Below, piece by piece: positions 30,765-42,900 of a stretch of DNA of 64,000 nucleotides (position 1 is the first letter of the stretch; the number at the start of each line of letters is the position of its first letter). Origin of the DNA: Rickettsia endosymbiont of Gonocerus acuteangulatus (GTDB lineage: Bacteria > Pseudomonadota > Alphaproteobacteria > Rickettsiales > Rickettsiaceae); the NCBI RefSeq assembly GCF_964026435.1, contig NZ_OZ032147.1, positions 62,001-126,000 of the forward strand, written 5' to 3'. A model generated the notes under the pieces. The model did no database searches. It had not been told where the DNA came from and was given only the letters and a program-made list of their open reading frames with translations. Position numbers and translations under genes: made by a program.

Positions 30765-31874
30765 CAAAACTTACGCTATGAGTAAAAAAGTGATAAATTA
30801 TTGTAAAAATAATTAAACATGTCAAAGAGGATAAAGTTGCAAGCAATACCAATTAATAGGACAGATTATTGTCAATTTTTAATAGTTAGCCAAAAGAATT
30901 ATAGTTTAACCTACTACGCTGAACATGCAAAGAAATGTAGTCATGATGTTATTAATAGATTTTTAAGGAATGAAAAATATACACCTTCTTTGTTATGGGA
31001 ACACATCAAGAATGATGTTATTTTTTCATCTAATGGATATACAATATTTGATGATACGGTTTTAAATAAAAGGAATACGAAGCAAATAGAAATTGCAAGA
31101 TCGCAGTACAGTGGAGCTACAGGTAGAGTTACTAAAGGTATAGGAGTAGTGAGTCTGGTATATTATAACCCTGATATTAATAAGTTTTGGGTAATAGATT
31201 ATCGAATTTTTGCACCTGATCATGATGGAGCAACAAAACTAGAACACCTATTAAACATGTTAAATAATGCTGTTTATAGCAAGAAGATTCCTTTTCAAAC
31301 AGTACTTTTTGACACATGGTATTCTACACACAAAATTATGCAACATGTTGACTCTCTGGGGAAATATTATTATGCCCCTATTAAAGCCAATAGAAACGTT
31401 AGTAAAACACACGATTCTAAACCTTATAAAGCTGTAAAAGAGTTGACATTTTCAGATGAAGAGATCAGGCATGGAGTAGAGATTCATATAAAAGGCTTTG
31501 CTAAAAATAAGCATGTTAATTTGTTTAAATTTACTGTTTCTACCAACAGAGTTGAGTATGTTGTTACCAATAACAAAACTCACAAATCTTCTAAAGCTGC
31601 ACAAGATGAGTGTGGCTTTCGATGGGTAATTGAGAGCATGCACAGAGAAATTAAGCAACTTACTGGGATAGAACGTTGTCAATGCAGGAAACAGCGTATT
31701 CAACGTAATCATATTAGTTGGGCATTTTTAGTTTGGGCATTTCTCAAAAGGACTGCAAATACAATCGGTAAAACGGTTTACCAAATAAAGTTAGGGCTTT
31801 TAGATGACTATATGCAACAACAGCTGCGTTCTCCATCTTTACGATATTTAGAACCAAACATAGCGTAAGTTTTG
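30765..31874 (+). mobile_element. IS4-like element copy 2, intact, 1110 bp, 4-bp target duplication
   Basis: Terminal inverted repeats are CAAAACTTACGCTATG and CATAGCGTAAGTTTTG. The flanking ACTT is present on both sides (30,761-30,764 and 31,875-31,878), a clean 4-bp duplication. One transposase gene fills the element. The ISfinder family cannot be fixed by eye: the protein is a DDE enzyme of the IS4 superfamily, but a 4-bp duplication is more like IS701. Confidence 0.88.
30819..31868 (+). CDS. DDE transposase of the IS4-like element, intact
   Basis: The 349-residue transposase has catalytic acidic residues probably in IFDDTVLNK (about residue 76), TVLFDTWYST (about 165) and WVIESMHREIKQL (about 267). 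A basic region CQCRKQRIQRNHISWAFLVW follows the Glu, as in IS4-superfamily enzymes. The start ATG lies 54 bp inside the left end and the stop overlaps the right inverted repeat. Two further copies occur: one decayed (28,411) and one nearly identical (56,043). Confidence 0.88.
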   Translation: MSKRIKLQAIPINRTDYCQFLIVSQKNYSLTYYAEHAKKCSHDVINRFLRNEKYTPSLLWEHIKNDVIFSSNGYTIFDDTVLNKRNTKQIEIARSQYSGATGRVTKGIGVVSLVYYNPDINKFWVIDYRIFAPDHDGATKLEHLLNMLNNAVYSKKIPFQTVLFDTWYSTHKIMQHVDSLGKYYYAPIKANRNVSKTHDSKPYKAVKELTFSDEEIRHGVEIHIKGFAKNKHVNLFKFTVSTNRVEYVVTNNKTHKSSKAAQDECGFRWVIESMHREIKQLTGIERCQCRKQRIQRNHISWAFLVWAFLKRTANTIGKTVYQIKLGLLDDYMQQQLRSPSLRYLEPNIA

Positions 31875-31970
31875 ACTTAATAATAAAGAACTAAGAAACA
31901 TTATTAAGCTTAAAAAGGAATCATCTATGATTAATTAGTCACGAATTAAACAGACATCCTTATTGTAACT

Positions 31971-32186
31971 ATGTCTATAAATCTCACAGATCATTTTCCA
32001 AATTTACACAAAGCTTTAGCTAGTGCTGCTTCTAGGAACGCTAGCAACGCTTGTGCATTGCCACAAAAACCTCATTCACAAAAAAGTACAAAATCCAAAG
32101 CTGAATCTAAAGCTGCAAGATTAGCTAATATATCGCATGACCATAATAACCAATCCTTATCAGAATCAGGACCAGTGTTAAGGTAG
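31971..32186 (+). CDS. Small plasmid-type hypothetical protein (71 aa)
   Basis: Starts MSINLTDHFPNLHKALASAA and continues as a low-complexity Ala/Ser/Lys-rich segment (SQKSTKSKAESKAARLANIS). There is no membrane segment and no known domain. A 35-bp piece of its start region is found inverted at 30,340-30,374 fused to the autotransporter fragment, which shows that the start region existed before the rearrangement. It could be the head of a longer protein that has been lost. Confidence 0.4.
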   Translation: MSINLTDHFPNLHKALASAASRNASNACALPQKPHSQKSTKSKAESKAARLANISHDHNNQSLSESGPVLR

Positions 32187-32205
32187 CTGTGATGAGCCGC
32201 CACAT

Positions 32206-32757
32206 TTAAACAGGGAATTCTTTTATCTTTTTTTCATACTCTGGTTGGCAGTCTACGAGTGATAATTTTGAATATATTTCAAGCGATTGACGACTCTCAT
32301 GCCCTGAATAAGGTTGAATCAATGCATCATCTACACCTTTTTTCTTCATCCATGTAAAAAGAATAATGTCGTAATTTATGTGGTGATATTGAGTTCTCAA
32401 TACCTGCTTCTTTTGTATAGTTCATTAATATTTTTCTAATACTTCGATCAGAATAAGGTTTCTTCCAACTAGATTCAAATAGGTAAATTGTCTTATTTTT
32501 CTTCACATTTTCTATGTGTACAGCCAATACTTCTGTAAATGCATTAGGAAACGGAACTATTCTACCTTTATTACCCTTTCCTTGGTTAATTCTAATTTGA
32601 CAACTATCTAAATCTATATCTGATATTTTTATTTTTACCAATTCCGATACTCGTACCCCAGTATAAAGTAACGTCTTAATAATTACTACATGCTTCATAT
32701 TTCTTGATTTCCAAACAGCCTTATAATACTTACCAATCTCTTCTTCTGGTTGGCACA
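32206..32757 (-). pseudogene. Tyrosine recombinase (XerC/D-like integrase), 5' truncated and frameshifted
   Basis: Two frames make the catalytic domain. The upstream one holds TLLYTGVRVSELVKIKISDI (first Arg), KGNKGRIVPFP and SPHKLRHY (His-x-x-Arg). After a one-frame shift near 32,370 the other holds [20 protein letters not shown] with GH and the Tyr nucleophile (IYSKL). The N-terminal arm is missing because an IS5 element borders it at 32,758. Such recombinases resolve or integrate plasmids and conjugative elements. The stop is at 32,206. It is inactive as it stands. Confidence 0.8.
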
Positions 32758-33887
32758 GGCTTTGTTCGGAAGGGTATCTGTTGGTCTTTTTTAGACGTAA
32801 TTATCCTATTTTGACTGTGACACATTTACCGAATGAATTCCATAAATTTATAATATTGGTAATAACAATTGCTTCACGTTTTTGTGATGATATTTTTTTA
32901 GTTAATAGAGATGAACCAATACATCTCTTAATTCTTGAAATTTGAGCTTCAATTCGTGCCCTAATTCCATAACAGTATTTTTTATAAAATGCATAAATGT
33001 TACTTTCTTACTAATATAACTTACAACCTTATCATGCCATATGGTGTTATCTTGACCATATATCTTAGCATTACGTGGGGGAGGCATTACTGGCGTAATA
33101 CCGCAATTACTTAATTTCTCAACTCCTTCAATACTATAGTAAGCACCATCAGCAATTACTCTATCTACCGATATATTCTCTGGTATTAAGGACTCTAGCA
33201 TCTCTATATCAGCAGTATAGCAATCAGTAATCTCAACATCATGAATATTCATTGCAGGATCTATAGAAATATGCATTTTCTGCCATGGCTTATTCTTACA
33301 GACTTTATTGTATTTTGTTTCATACCAGTTACTAGCTGTATTAAATCTAAGACCTGTGCTATCTAGTATCAGAGATATAGCTTCGCCATTCTTGATACGC
33401 ACAGCAAGTTTATTGCAAAACTGTTTGACCTCTAATGGTATCTGTGAAAATAAATCACATAGATGACCAAAACTTGGTACTGGAATCTCAAGACCCTTGC
33501 CCCGCCATAGATCCTCAAAGTAACCTGTTATTTGACGCTGCCCGAAATCAAATAAACGATATAATGTATAAATTAGTTGTATATATGGTACTTGGTATGT
33601 CGTTGTCCTCCCAGATTCTCCCTCTACGTAAGGTTGTGTATTAATGAACAAAGACTCTAAATCACCTTCAGGGAAATACAGGCTGACCATCCCTCTTTTT
33701 CTTAAACTATCGTTATATTGTGACCAATTGGTTATTTTATATCTCGGCTTATCTATTTTTCTTGGCAAACCTGTTTTTGTTCTTTCTTTGTATGGCATTT
33801 TTAATTTATAACTTATCTATTCCAGAATATTATATGGTATTCTCTACATACTACCCTTCCTTTTTTATTACCCTTCCGAACAAAGCC
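32758..33887 (-). mobile_element. IS5-family element with frameshifted transposase
   Basis: Ends GGCTTTGTTCGGAAGGGTA (32,758) and its inverted partner (to 33,887) bound about 1130 bp. The transposase reads on the minus strand from 33,798 (MPYKERTKTGLPRKIDKPRY, LILDSTGLRF, DRVIADGAYYS). It shifts frame near 33,000, after WHDKVVSYISKK. The restored frame reads YKKYCYGIRARIEAQISRIK and ends at 32,801. No convincing target duplication is visible. Confidence 0.82.
32801..33798 (-). pseudogene. IS5-family transposase, one frameshift
   Basis: DDE transposase with D in LILDSTG, D in VIADGAYYS and, after the frame change, the basic RARIEAQISRIKR segment carrying the catalytic Glu (Y-x2-R-x3-E: YGIRARIE). 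The shift near 33,000 replaces this Glu-bearing end with FMHFIKNTVMELGHELK in the open frame, so the enzyme from this copy should be dead. Confidence 0.8.
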
Positions 33888-33967
33888 ACTACTAACCTCG
33901 TATCTATAACTTTATAGACCAGTCTATAACCCACCGTGCGAAGTTTAATTTTATAACAATTCGGCAT
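33888..33967 (-). pseudogene. RelE-family toxin fragment
   Basis: About 26 codons, PNCYKIKLRTVGYRLVYKVI then DTRLVV, match the core strands of RelE/StbE toxins (CYKIKLRxxGYRLVYxVxD). An IS630 end cuts the N-terminal side at about 33,970 and an IS5 end cuts the C-terminal side at 33,887. No RelB antitoxin is visible next to it. Confidence 0.65.
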
Positions 33968-33969
33968 AG

Positions 33970-34933
33970 TATAGCATAAGTCATTAAGGTACTGACAGAG
34001 CGAGAGTATCATGTTATAGTAAGCAAATATTAACAAGCATGTAAAGAGATATGGCACGAGCATATGCAATAGAACTAAGACTAAGAGTTATAAAAGCTGT
34101 AGAAGCAGGGATACGAATAAGTAAGGTAAGTAAATTATTTAATGTAAGTCGTGATACTATATATAAATGGAAAAAATTAAAAGATAAGCAAGGTACTTTA
34201 GAAGCAGCAACTGGTTATCAGAAAGGACATAGTCATAAGATAAAAGATTCAGAATCTTTTAAAGAATTTTTTAAAGCTAATATGAATAAAACATCAAAGG
34301 AGTTAGCAAAGCAATGGGGTAATATTGCATCTGTAACTATTTTAAGACAAATCAGAAAACTTGGCTATAGCTATAAAAAAACTCATTTTCATCCGAAAAG
34401 AGATATTAAATTAAGAAATGAATTTATAGCAAAGATACAAACCATCACAAAAGACAAATTAGTATATCTTGATGAATCTGGAATAGAGGATAATGCTTGC
34501 AAAGAGTATGGATGGAGCATTATAGGACAAAGGTGTTATGGAGAAAAGGTGTATCAACATAAATTTAGAATAAGTATGATAGCTGGTCTTTGTAATGGTA
34601 ATCTTATTGCTCCTGTAATATTTGAAGGTAATTGTAATACAGAGGTCTTTAAAACTTATATTAGGGATGTATTAATTACAGAATTACAACCTGGGCAAAC
34701 CGTTATTATGGATAACATTAATTTTCATAAAAATTCTAAAGTTAAAGAGTTAATTGAATCCATTGGTTGTACCATATTGTATTTATCAACTTACTCTCCT
34801 GATTTAAATCCTATAGAGCATTACTGGTTTAAGATAAAAAATGAAATTAGGAAAGTTGTAGGAGATTTTGAAACATTTTATGATGCTGTTTTTAATACTA
34901 TTAAATTGTCAGTATCTTAATGATTTATGCTAT
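33970..34933 (+). mobile_element. IS630-family copy B, intact
   Basis: The left end TATAGCATAAGTCATTAAGG and the right end, TTAATGATTTATGCTATA, are inverted repeats of about 27 bp with a few mismatches. TA at both borders fits the TA target of IS630. Left flank is a RelE fragment and right flank a TraC fragment. Confidence 0.88.
34051..34920 (+). CDS. IS630-family transposase, intact
   Basis: The 289-residue transposase has an N-terminal HTH (RISKVSKLFNVSRDTIYKWK), a winged second HTH (LRQIRKLGYSYKKTHFHPKR) and a DDE domain. The acidic residues lie in LVYLDESGIED, TVIMDNINFHK and SPDLNPIEHYWFKIKNEI, giving the D-D-E of the IS630/mariner group. This is the only undamaged copy of three in the window and could drive movement of the others in trans. 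Confidence 0.9.
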   Translation: MARAYAIELRLRVIKAVEAGIRISKVSKLFNVSRDTIYKWKKLKDKQGTLEAATGYQKGHSHKIKDSESFKEFFKANMNKTSKELAKQWGNIASVTILRQIRKLGYSYKKTHFHPKRDIKLRNEFIAKIQTITKDKLVYLDESGIEDNACKEYGWSIIGQRCYGEKVYQHKFRISMIAGLCNGNLIAPVIFEGNCNTEVFKTYIRDVLITELQPGQTVIMDNINFHKNSKVKELIESIGCTILYLSTYSPDLNPIEHYWFKIKNEIRKVVGDFETFYDAVFNTIKLSVS

Positions 34934-35381
34934 ATGTACAATCATAATTTGCACTATTACAGCTAATAACTCAGGTACGCTTCTTAAGTGGTCAGTTTCA
35001 ATAACTACGATATCTTTCTTCAGTGATAAGCCAGCTTTGCCGCTAAAGAAACTTCCATATTGACCATCTCTTGTAAATGGAAATAACATATTGCCAAGCT
35101 CTTTTGCGTACTCCTCGTCTCTGTTGCTTAGCCACTGTGTGCTATATCAGTGATTTCTGCTTTTGAGCTTTTTTTTGCCATACCTCAATTACAGCTCGCT
35201 GTAGCATTGGTTGCTGCAAATCATTAGTACCAGATTTTGGAGCTGCCATAGTCCCAACTATTGACGGGAAACTCGCTAAAAAATCTGCTCTTGCCTCCTT
35301 GTAATCGTAATTGCGGTAATTGCTCATACCTGCAATCTCTAACCATGCTATATCTCTTGCTTCTCTTACTAATCTGTACAT
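34934..35381 (-). pseudogene. traC: F-type conjugation ATPase TraC, internal fragment with frameshifts
   Basis: Reading from 35,381 gives ARADFLASFPSIVGTMAAPK, DLQQPMLQRAVIEVWQKKAQ. Then, after a lost A near 35,155 and a 2-bp insertion near 35,120, it gives WLSNRDEEYAKELGNMLFPF, GQYGSFFSGKAGLSLKKDIV and LRSVPELLAVIVQIMIVH. This is the C-terminal half of TraC (VirB4 relative of F-type systems), as found in Rickettsiales conjugative elements. IS630 copy B cuts the far end. The gene is non-functional but proves past presence of a tra cluster. Confidence 0.75.
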
Positions 35382-35405
35382 ATATTCCTCTTGAATTTTT
35401 ATTTA

Positions 35406-35516
35406 CAAAACTTACGCTATGTTTGATATAATTCCTATAAATTAAAGGATATTATAAAGTGATGCACTGTAAAAACATAGCTTTGTAGTAAGGGTTTTTA
35501 GCATATTTGCTATAAC
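35406..35516. repeat. MITE carrying IS4-like termini, split by an IS21 insertion
   Basis: Left portion starting CAAAACTTACGCTATGTTTG; its right 22 bp are at 39,865-39,886 ending GTAAGTTTTG. Joined across the IS21 it is a ~126-bp element like those at 51,675 and 55,730. TTTA flanks both sides, a possible 4-bp duplication. There is no coding capacity. Confidence 0.82.
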
Positions 35517-36497
35517 TGTCATTGCTAAAATAAAAGGGACCAGTAAATTGCACGAAAAAGGGACCAGAGAAGTTGGTGTGACCTAATAAGGTTAATGTGC
35601 AATATTCACTAGATAATTAAGCAAGTAAATATCTAGTGATACAATGATAAGAATAAATATGTATACAACAATTATCACCCTTTATAAACAAGGCAATAGT
35701 CAAAGGAATATTGCCAAACTAACAAGAACAGACCGCAAAACAGTACGAAAAATAATAAACCGCTATGTAGAGGCTGGTACAGAATCCCCAGCAATCTATG
35801 AACGATCTTCAGTTTTGGATTTTTGGCACGAAAAAATAATTGAGTTATTAGAAAAAAATCTGAGTTACATAAGAATTTTTGAGGAGTTAAAAAATCAAGG
35901 TTATACAAGCAGTTATACTTCTTTGACCCGTTATATCAAAAAATATAAAATTAAGGATAACAGTTGCATTCGTTTTCATACTTTAGCAGGAGAGGAAGCA
36001 CAAGTAGATTTTGGTGACATAGGCTTACAGTATAATTCTAAAGGGCGTAGAGTTAAAGCATATGTATTTAATATGCGTTTAAGCTATAGTCGCCTTGATT
36101 ATTATGAAGTAGTGTTTGATCAAAGTTGTCAAACATGGATTCAATGTCATATCAATGCATTTAATTATTTTGCTGGTAGTCCAAAAGTAATAAAACTTGA
36201 TAATCTTAAAGCTGGAGTAGTAGATGCCAATTTTTATGAGCCAGTATATCAGAAGGAATATAAGTGCTTAGCCGATCATTATGGAATTTTACTTTCTCCT
36301 TGTCGAGTGTATCAACCTCAAGAAAAAGGCAAAGTTGAGTCGGGAATAAAATACGTTAAAAATAATTTTTTTGCTGGTCGTAAATTTGATAGATATGAAG
36401 AATTAACAAATTGTCAACAGCGGTCGAAAAATGATACAGATTTTTAATATGCAACGGCTGAAAATTGATACAGTATCATAAAAAAATTATCTGATAT

Positions 36498-38323
<1,826 letters not shown>

Positions 38324-39042
38324 TATTCATTACCTCCTTATTCAGAAGATATTACTTTAATACTGTATCAATTTTTATCCGTTGCTCTGTATCATTTTAC
38401 TTCCGTTGCTAACAAATGGTCTTGCAAATTGGTTAAATAAGGCCAATAGCCGAATACATGGTACTACTAAGAGAATACCTAGAGAACTGTTTGAGCAAGA
38501 GGAAAGAAGTAGTTTGATTCCTTTACCATTAGAAACTTTTGATTTGTCATCTTGGCATAATCGAAAAGTAGCAAAAGATTGTCATATTACCATAGATAAT
38601 AATTATTACTCTGTACCAGCAAAATATATATACAGTGAGGTAATGGTACAATTGTCCCCAAAACTTGTTCAAATATTTTCTATACAAAATGATTTAATAG
38701 CAAGACACGTTAGAACAGAGGGCAAGGGGATATTTACCACTAATCCGTCTCATTATGCTAAATACAAACGTCTATGCCCAGGTTTTATAGAATATAGTGA
38801 ACATTATCAACAACAAATGCAGCAGATAGGGAATAATTGCAGTTTATTATTAGAATCATTACAACAAACAAGAGTGAATGATTGGCAACGTTGTGCACGA
38901 GGTATCATTTCTTTACGTAAGGTTTACAATGATGACTTAATAGATAAAGCCTGTCATAGAGCACTACATTATGGTATAAGTTCTTACTCTAAAATTAAGA
39001 ATATTTTAAATAGTAATGCAGTAAACTTACCATTACCAGAGT

Positions 39043-39798
39043 TTGGAGGTAATAATGCAGAACTTATTTAATGACCTACGAAGCTTTAGATTATCAGGTA
39101 TAGTCAATAGTTTAAATGAAAGGATTATTTATGCTCAAAATAATAAACTAGGATTTAAAGAATTTCTATCACTATTATGTGAAGATGAAAAATCTAACCG
39201 TAAGGATAATAATTACCGTCGCCGTAAAAGTGCTGCTAAATTGCCGGTAACTAAAAATTTAGAAGACTTTGATTTTAATTTCCAACCAAGTGTTGATGCC
39301 AAAGTAATAAGTGATTTATCAACTTGTGATTATATTAATACTAAGGGAAATGTAATATTCATAGGTGATTCAGGAACTGGGAAAACTCATCTTGCCATTG
39401 GGCTAGCATTAAAAGCTTTAACACGAGAATACTCTGTATATTTTACTACGGTATCGGATATGCTTTATAATTTACATATTGCAAGAGCAGATAATAGTTA
39501 TCACAAAAAGGTTAAATTACTCCTATCGTTTGATTTATTAATTCTTGATGAGCTCGGGTTTAAGCAATTGCCAAAACATTCAGTAGAAGACTTTTTTAAT
39601 ATTATTGCTAAACGATATGAAAATAAATCTACCATTATTACCACAAACAAGGATTTTGAAAAATGGAATGAAATATTTGCTGATGAAGTATTAACTCATG
39701 CAATTATTGATCGAGTGGTACATCATGCTCATATACTAAACATAAAAGGTAAAAGTTATCGTATTAATAACTATAAATCTGGAGGTAATATGGCATAA
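39043..39798 (+). CDS. istB: IS21 helper ATPase IstB of element 1
   Basis: The 251-residue AAA+ ATPase has Walker A FIGDSGTGKTHLAIGLALKA (about residues 106-125), Walker B LLILDELGFKQL, sensor TIITTNKDFEKW and the terminal IIDRVVHHAHILNIKGKSYR block. It overlaps istA by 29 bp. A likelier start is the ATG at 39,055 (MQNLFNDLRS), preceded by TTTGGAGGT. The gene is intact although its istA is broken. Confidence 0.88.
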   Translation: MEVIMQNLFNDLRSFRLSGIVNSLNERIIYAQNNKLGFKEFLSLLCEDEKSNRKDNNYRRRKSAAKLPVTKNLEDFDFNFQPSVDAKVISDLSTCDYINTKGNVIFIGDSGTGKTHLAIGLALKALTREYSVYFTTVSDMLYNLHIARADNSYHKKVKLLLSFDLLILDELGFKQLPKHSVEDFFNIIAKRYENKSTIITTNKDFEKWNEIFADEVLTHAIIDRVVHHAHILNIKGKSYRINNYKSGGNMA

Positions 39799-39937
39799 AA
39801 ATTTTTAAATATAGTGGTTCCTTTTTCGTGCAATTTACTGGTCCCTTTTTAATTGACAATGACACTATAACATAGCGTAAGTTTTGTTTATTTAATTTTT
39901 TAAATGCTTTCTAAATTTTCTAAAGTTCTTTTCGTCT

Positions 39938-42900
39938 TTAAAGACTAACCTTTAACTTTAATACTCCTTGGTGAGACTTAAATCGCTTCTGCCTTGTATG
40001 ATCGTATAGTAGCCCTAATTTGATGTTCTGATGGCTTGCGATCAATCCAATGCCAGCATTAAAACTTGTCTTTTGGTGCTGCGGATTAATGTACGTGGTA
40101 CTAGCACCTATCTCTTGAGCTACTCCGCCATTACCTTGATATGTTAAATGATACGGACTATGCCCTCCTCTGCTTCCTATTCTTCTCTCTACCGAAAAAT
40201 GTGCAGTAGGTGTTAGTATGGTATTAGATAGTATGATGTTAGACGTACCACTCGCATTTAGTTTAATAGGAGCAAATATTACTCTGCTGCCTATTTCGCC
40301 GCTCATGGCTTGGTAGCTCTTCTTTCCTCGCTCTATAGACAGGTTGCTTCCTATTTGCTCTTGGTAACATTTTGCTTTCTCATACTCGTACTTAAAGCCA
40401 ATATGAGGTATTAATGTTATATTTTGTGGTAATGCTATTTTGTAGTGCAAGTGCGACTCAAGGCTCAATAGTTTTGAATGTGCTTTGTCACCTTTGCTAT
40501 ATCCTGCTGAACCTATAGCTGAGAGGCTGATATTACGGCTTACTGGACTCAAGCCGTATAGACTAAGTATTTGAGTATCATATCTAGTAGCTCTGCTCAC
40601 ACTCTTGCCGCTGCTGCTTAAATCATTTGACTCGCCTTGATCTTGATATTTAACACGACTACTAAACTTGCTAAAACTCGCACCAACAAGCTGGTCATTT
40701 TCAAGGTTAATGTCTGCTCCTATAGTACCTCCAGCTATTTTAGTACTGTAGCCACCTGCACCTGCTGCTTCCCCTTTTTGCTTAGATGATGCCAATGTGC
40801 CACTACTCCATATACTATAGCCGTGGGGTTTTTCAGCTGCATCATCGGCTTCATCATCACCCGCAGCTACTGCAGCAGTTACTATATCTCTTGCAAATAT
40901 ATGGTGTTTGATATGGTGACTTGCTATTTTGCTTGCCTGACGTGCTTGAGTGCTGCTTGATGCTATTGTAGATGCTTTTTTAAGTAGCTCTTCTTTGTCC
41001 ATAGAGGTATCCTGTACGTAGTGTTCGTTGCTAGGTGCAGCATCTGCTTCAGTAATAGAGTTTTGAATACCGTCTTCTGATACTGTAGCAAGTTTATCTA
41101 GCTCTGCTAGTTCCTCTTCTATTGGAGGCGGAGGAAATGGTAAATCGTCATCCTCAATGATATCAGACGCTATACCCATCTTCTTTAACTCCTCTGCAGT
41201 TGGCGGGGGTGGAAATGGTAAATCCTCATCATCTTTTTCAGATATATTTTCCTCTCTATTCACCTCTATTACTGGGTATGGTGGTAGTGGTAGCCTCTCT
41301 TGCTCCTGTTCTAATACGTCGTAGCCTATTGTTTGAGTGGTATTGATGCCATTAGCATTAGGTATCATACTCTCCCCCATTAATGCTAATTCTGCTTCCG
41401 TTGGTGGTGGCAATGTTAAAGCTGCATCATCGTTATCTATGACTAATTCATTATTTTTTGACTCACACTCAGAAGTAAATGTATTACCTATCTCAGTATC
41501 AGGATCTTGATATGCTAAGCCTAATCTTGATTTTGCAATAGTAGCGTATTGCTCTTCTAATAAGGCTTTGTTCTTTGCTATTGCTGATTTATTGCTTGCG
41601 ATAGTTTGTCTTGCTTCCTCAGATGCTGATAGTTTTATTAAATACACAGCATCTACCTCCTTTTCTTTTGAATTAATCGTTCCAGCTTCTAACTCATCAT
41701 CTATTTCTTCTTCTATCTCCATTGCTGCTTTTTTACTGCTTAATGTCTTATACAACTTATCTTTCAACTTATCTTGAGCCGTAAGTTTCGCTAAAATCTC
41801 AGCAGAACTTGACTTTGCTTTATAATGATTGTTCGGCATTAATGGCTCTTTATACTGATATCCTACTATCTTAGGTAAATCTTGTGTTGGACCTGGTGTT
41901 GATGACTTAGTAGTATCAGAACCATTAAAAGTATTTACTGGTTCTGTGTTTGTTGTGCCATTTGATAATTCCGGCGTTACTCTTGTGGTAACATCTTCTA
42001 TGGCGTCATCCTCCCACTCAGCATCATTCTCACTAAAATTAGATAGACTCGATGTATCTTCTTCATTTCTTGCAAGAAAATGATACGGTATTGTTACACT
42101 CGCTCCTCCTATCTCTATTTTGACTTGATTTTGACTTGATGCATCATTAGCTATGCTAGGCGTGGTTGGAATGCTGCAGCCTGACTCTAAAGAGTGTTCT
42201 AATGAAGTATCTGATATCGTATCATCTGATAATGTATTGTATGCACTATCTCCATCTTGTACTCGGTCTAATACTTCTATTGCTTTTTTCTCCTCGTTAG
42301 TAAAATTAAATGATTGTGATGAATCATCATAACTAGGTGCTGATGCTAAGTATTCTAGTAGTGGGGCAGATGGCAGTTCCTCTGCAAGTGGCACTGATAG
42401 TGATAGATCAGTTTGGGATAAGCCATGATCATATATGCTTGAGTGTAAATCTTGTATTAGAGTATCATCCCTTGGCTTAGAATATACAGTCTCCTCAACC
42501 CAATCTTTTGTTACAAGATTGTCTTGAGGCGTGAAATATATACTATCTCTGCTGAGAGTATCAGATCCATCTACTCCAAAATTAAATGATGTGTTGACAT
42601 TATTAAAGTTATTATCGGCTTGTTCCTCGGGGTCATTGTTATATAGATCTTGTAACTTTTCAATTGGCTTTTCTTGAGCTTTAGGAGCAGTACTACTGCT
42701 ATTAAATCCTAATATATTACTAAAATGGTTCAATGGGTTTTTGAACTTAAACCGTCTTGAGGTGTTGTTATGGCTTCCATTAGGCTCAGTATTAGGTGAT
42801 TGTACAGTAACTTCTTGAGATTCTACGCTAGGATGTGCTTTAGCATCTAATGTTGCTGTGAGCAACATAGCCGATAATAGGCTTGCAGATACTATGCGTA

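Noticed and set aside
41568-41777. Hydrophobic plus-strand frame inside the autotransporter
   Set aside because: Antisense shadow of the Ala/Ser-rich passenger; no start signal.
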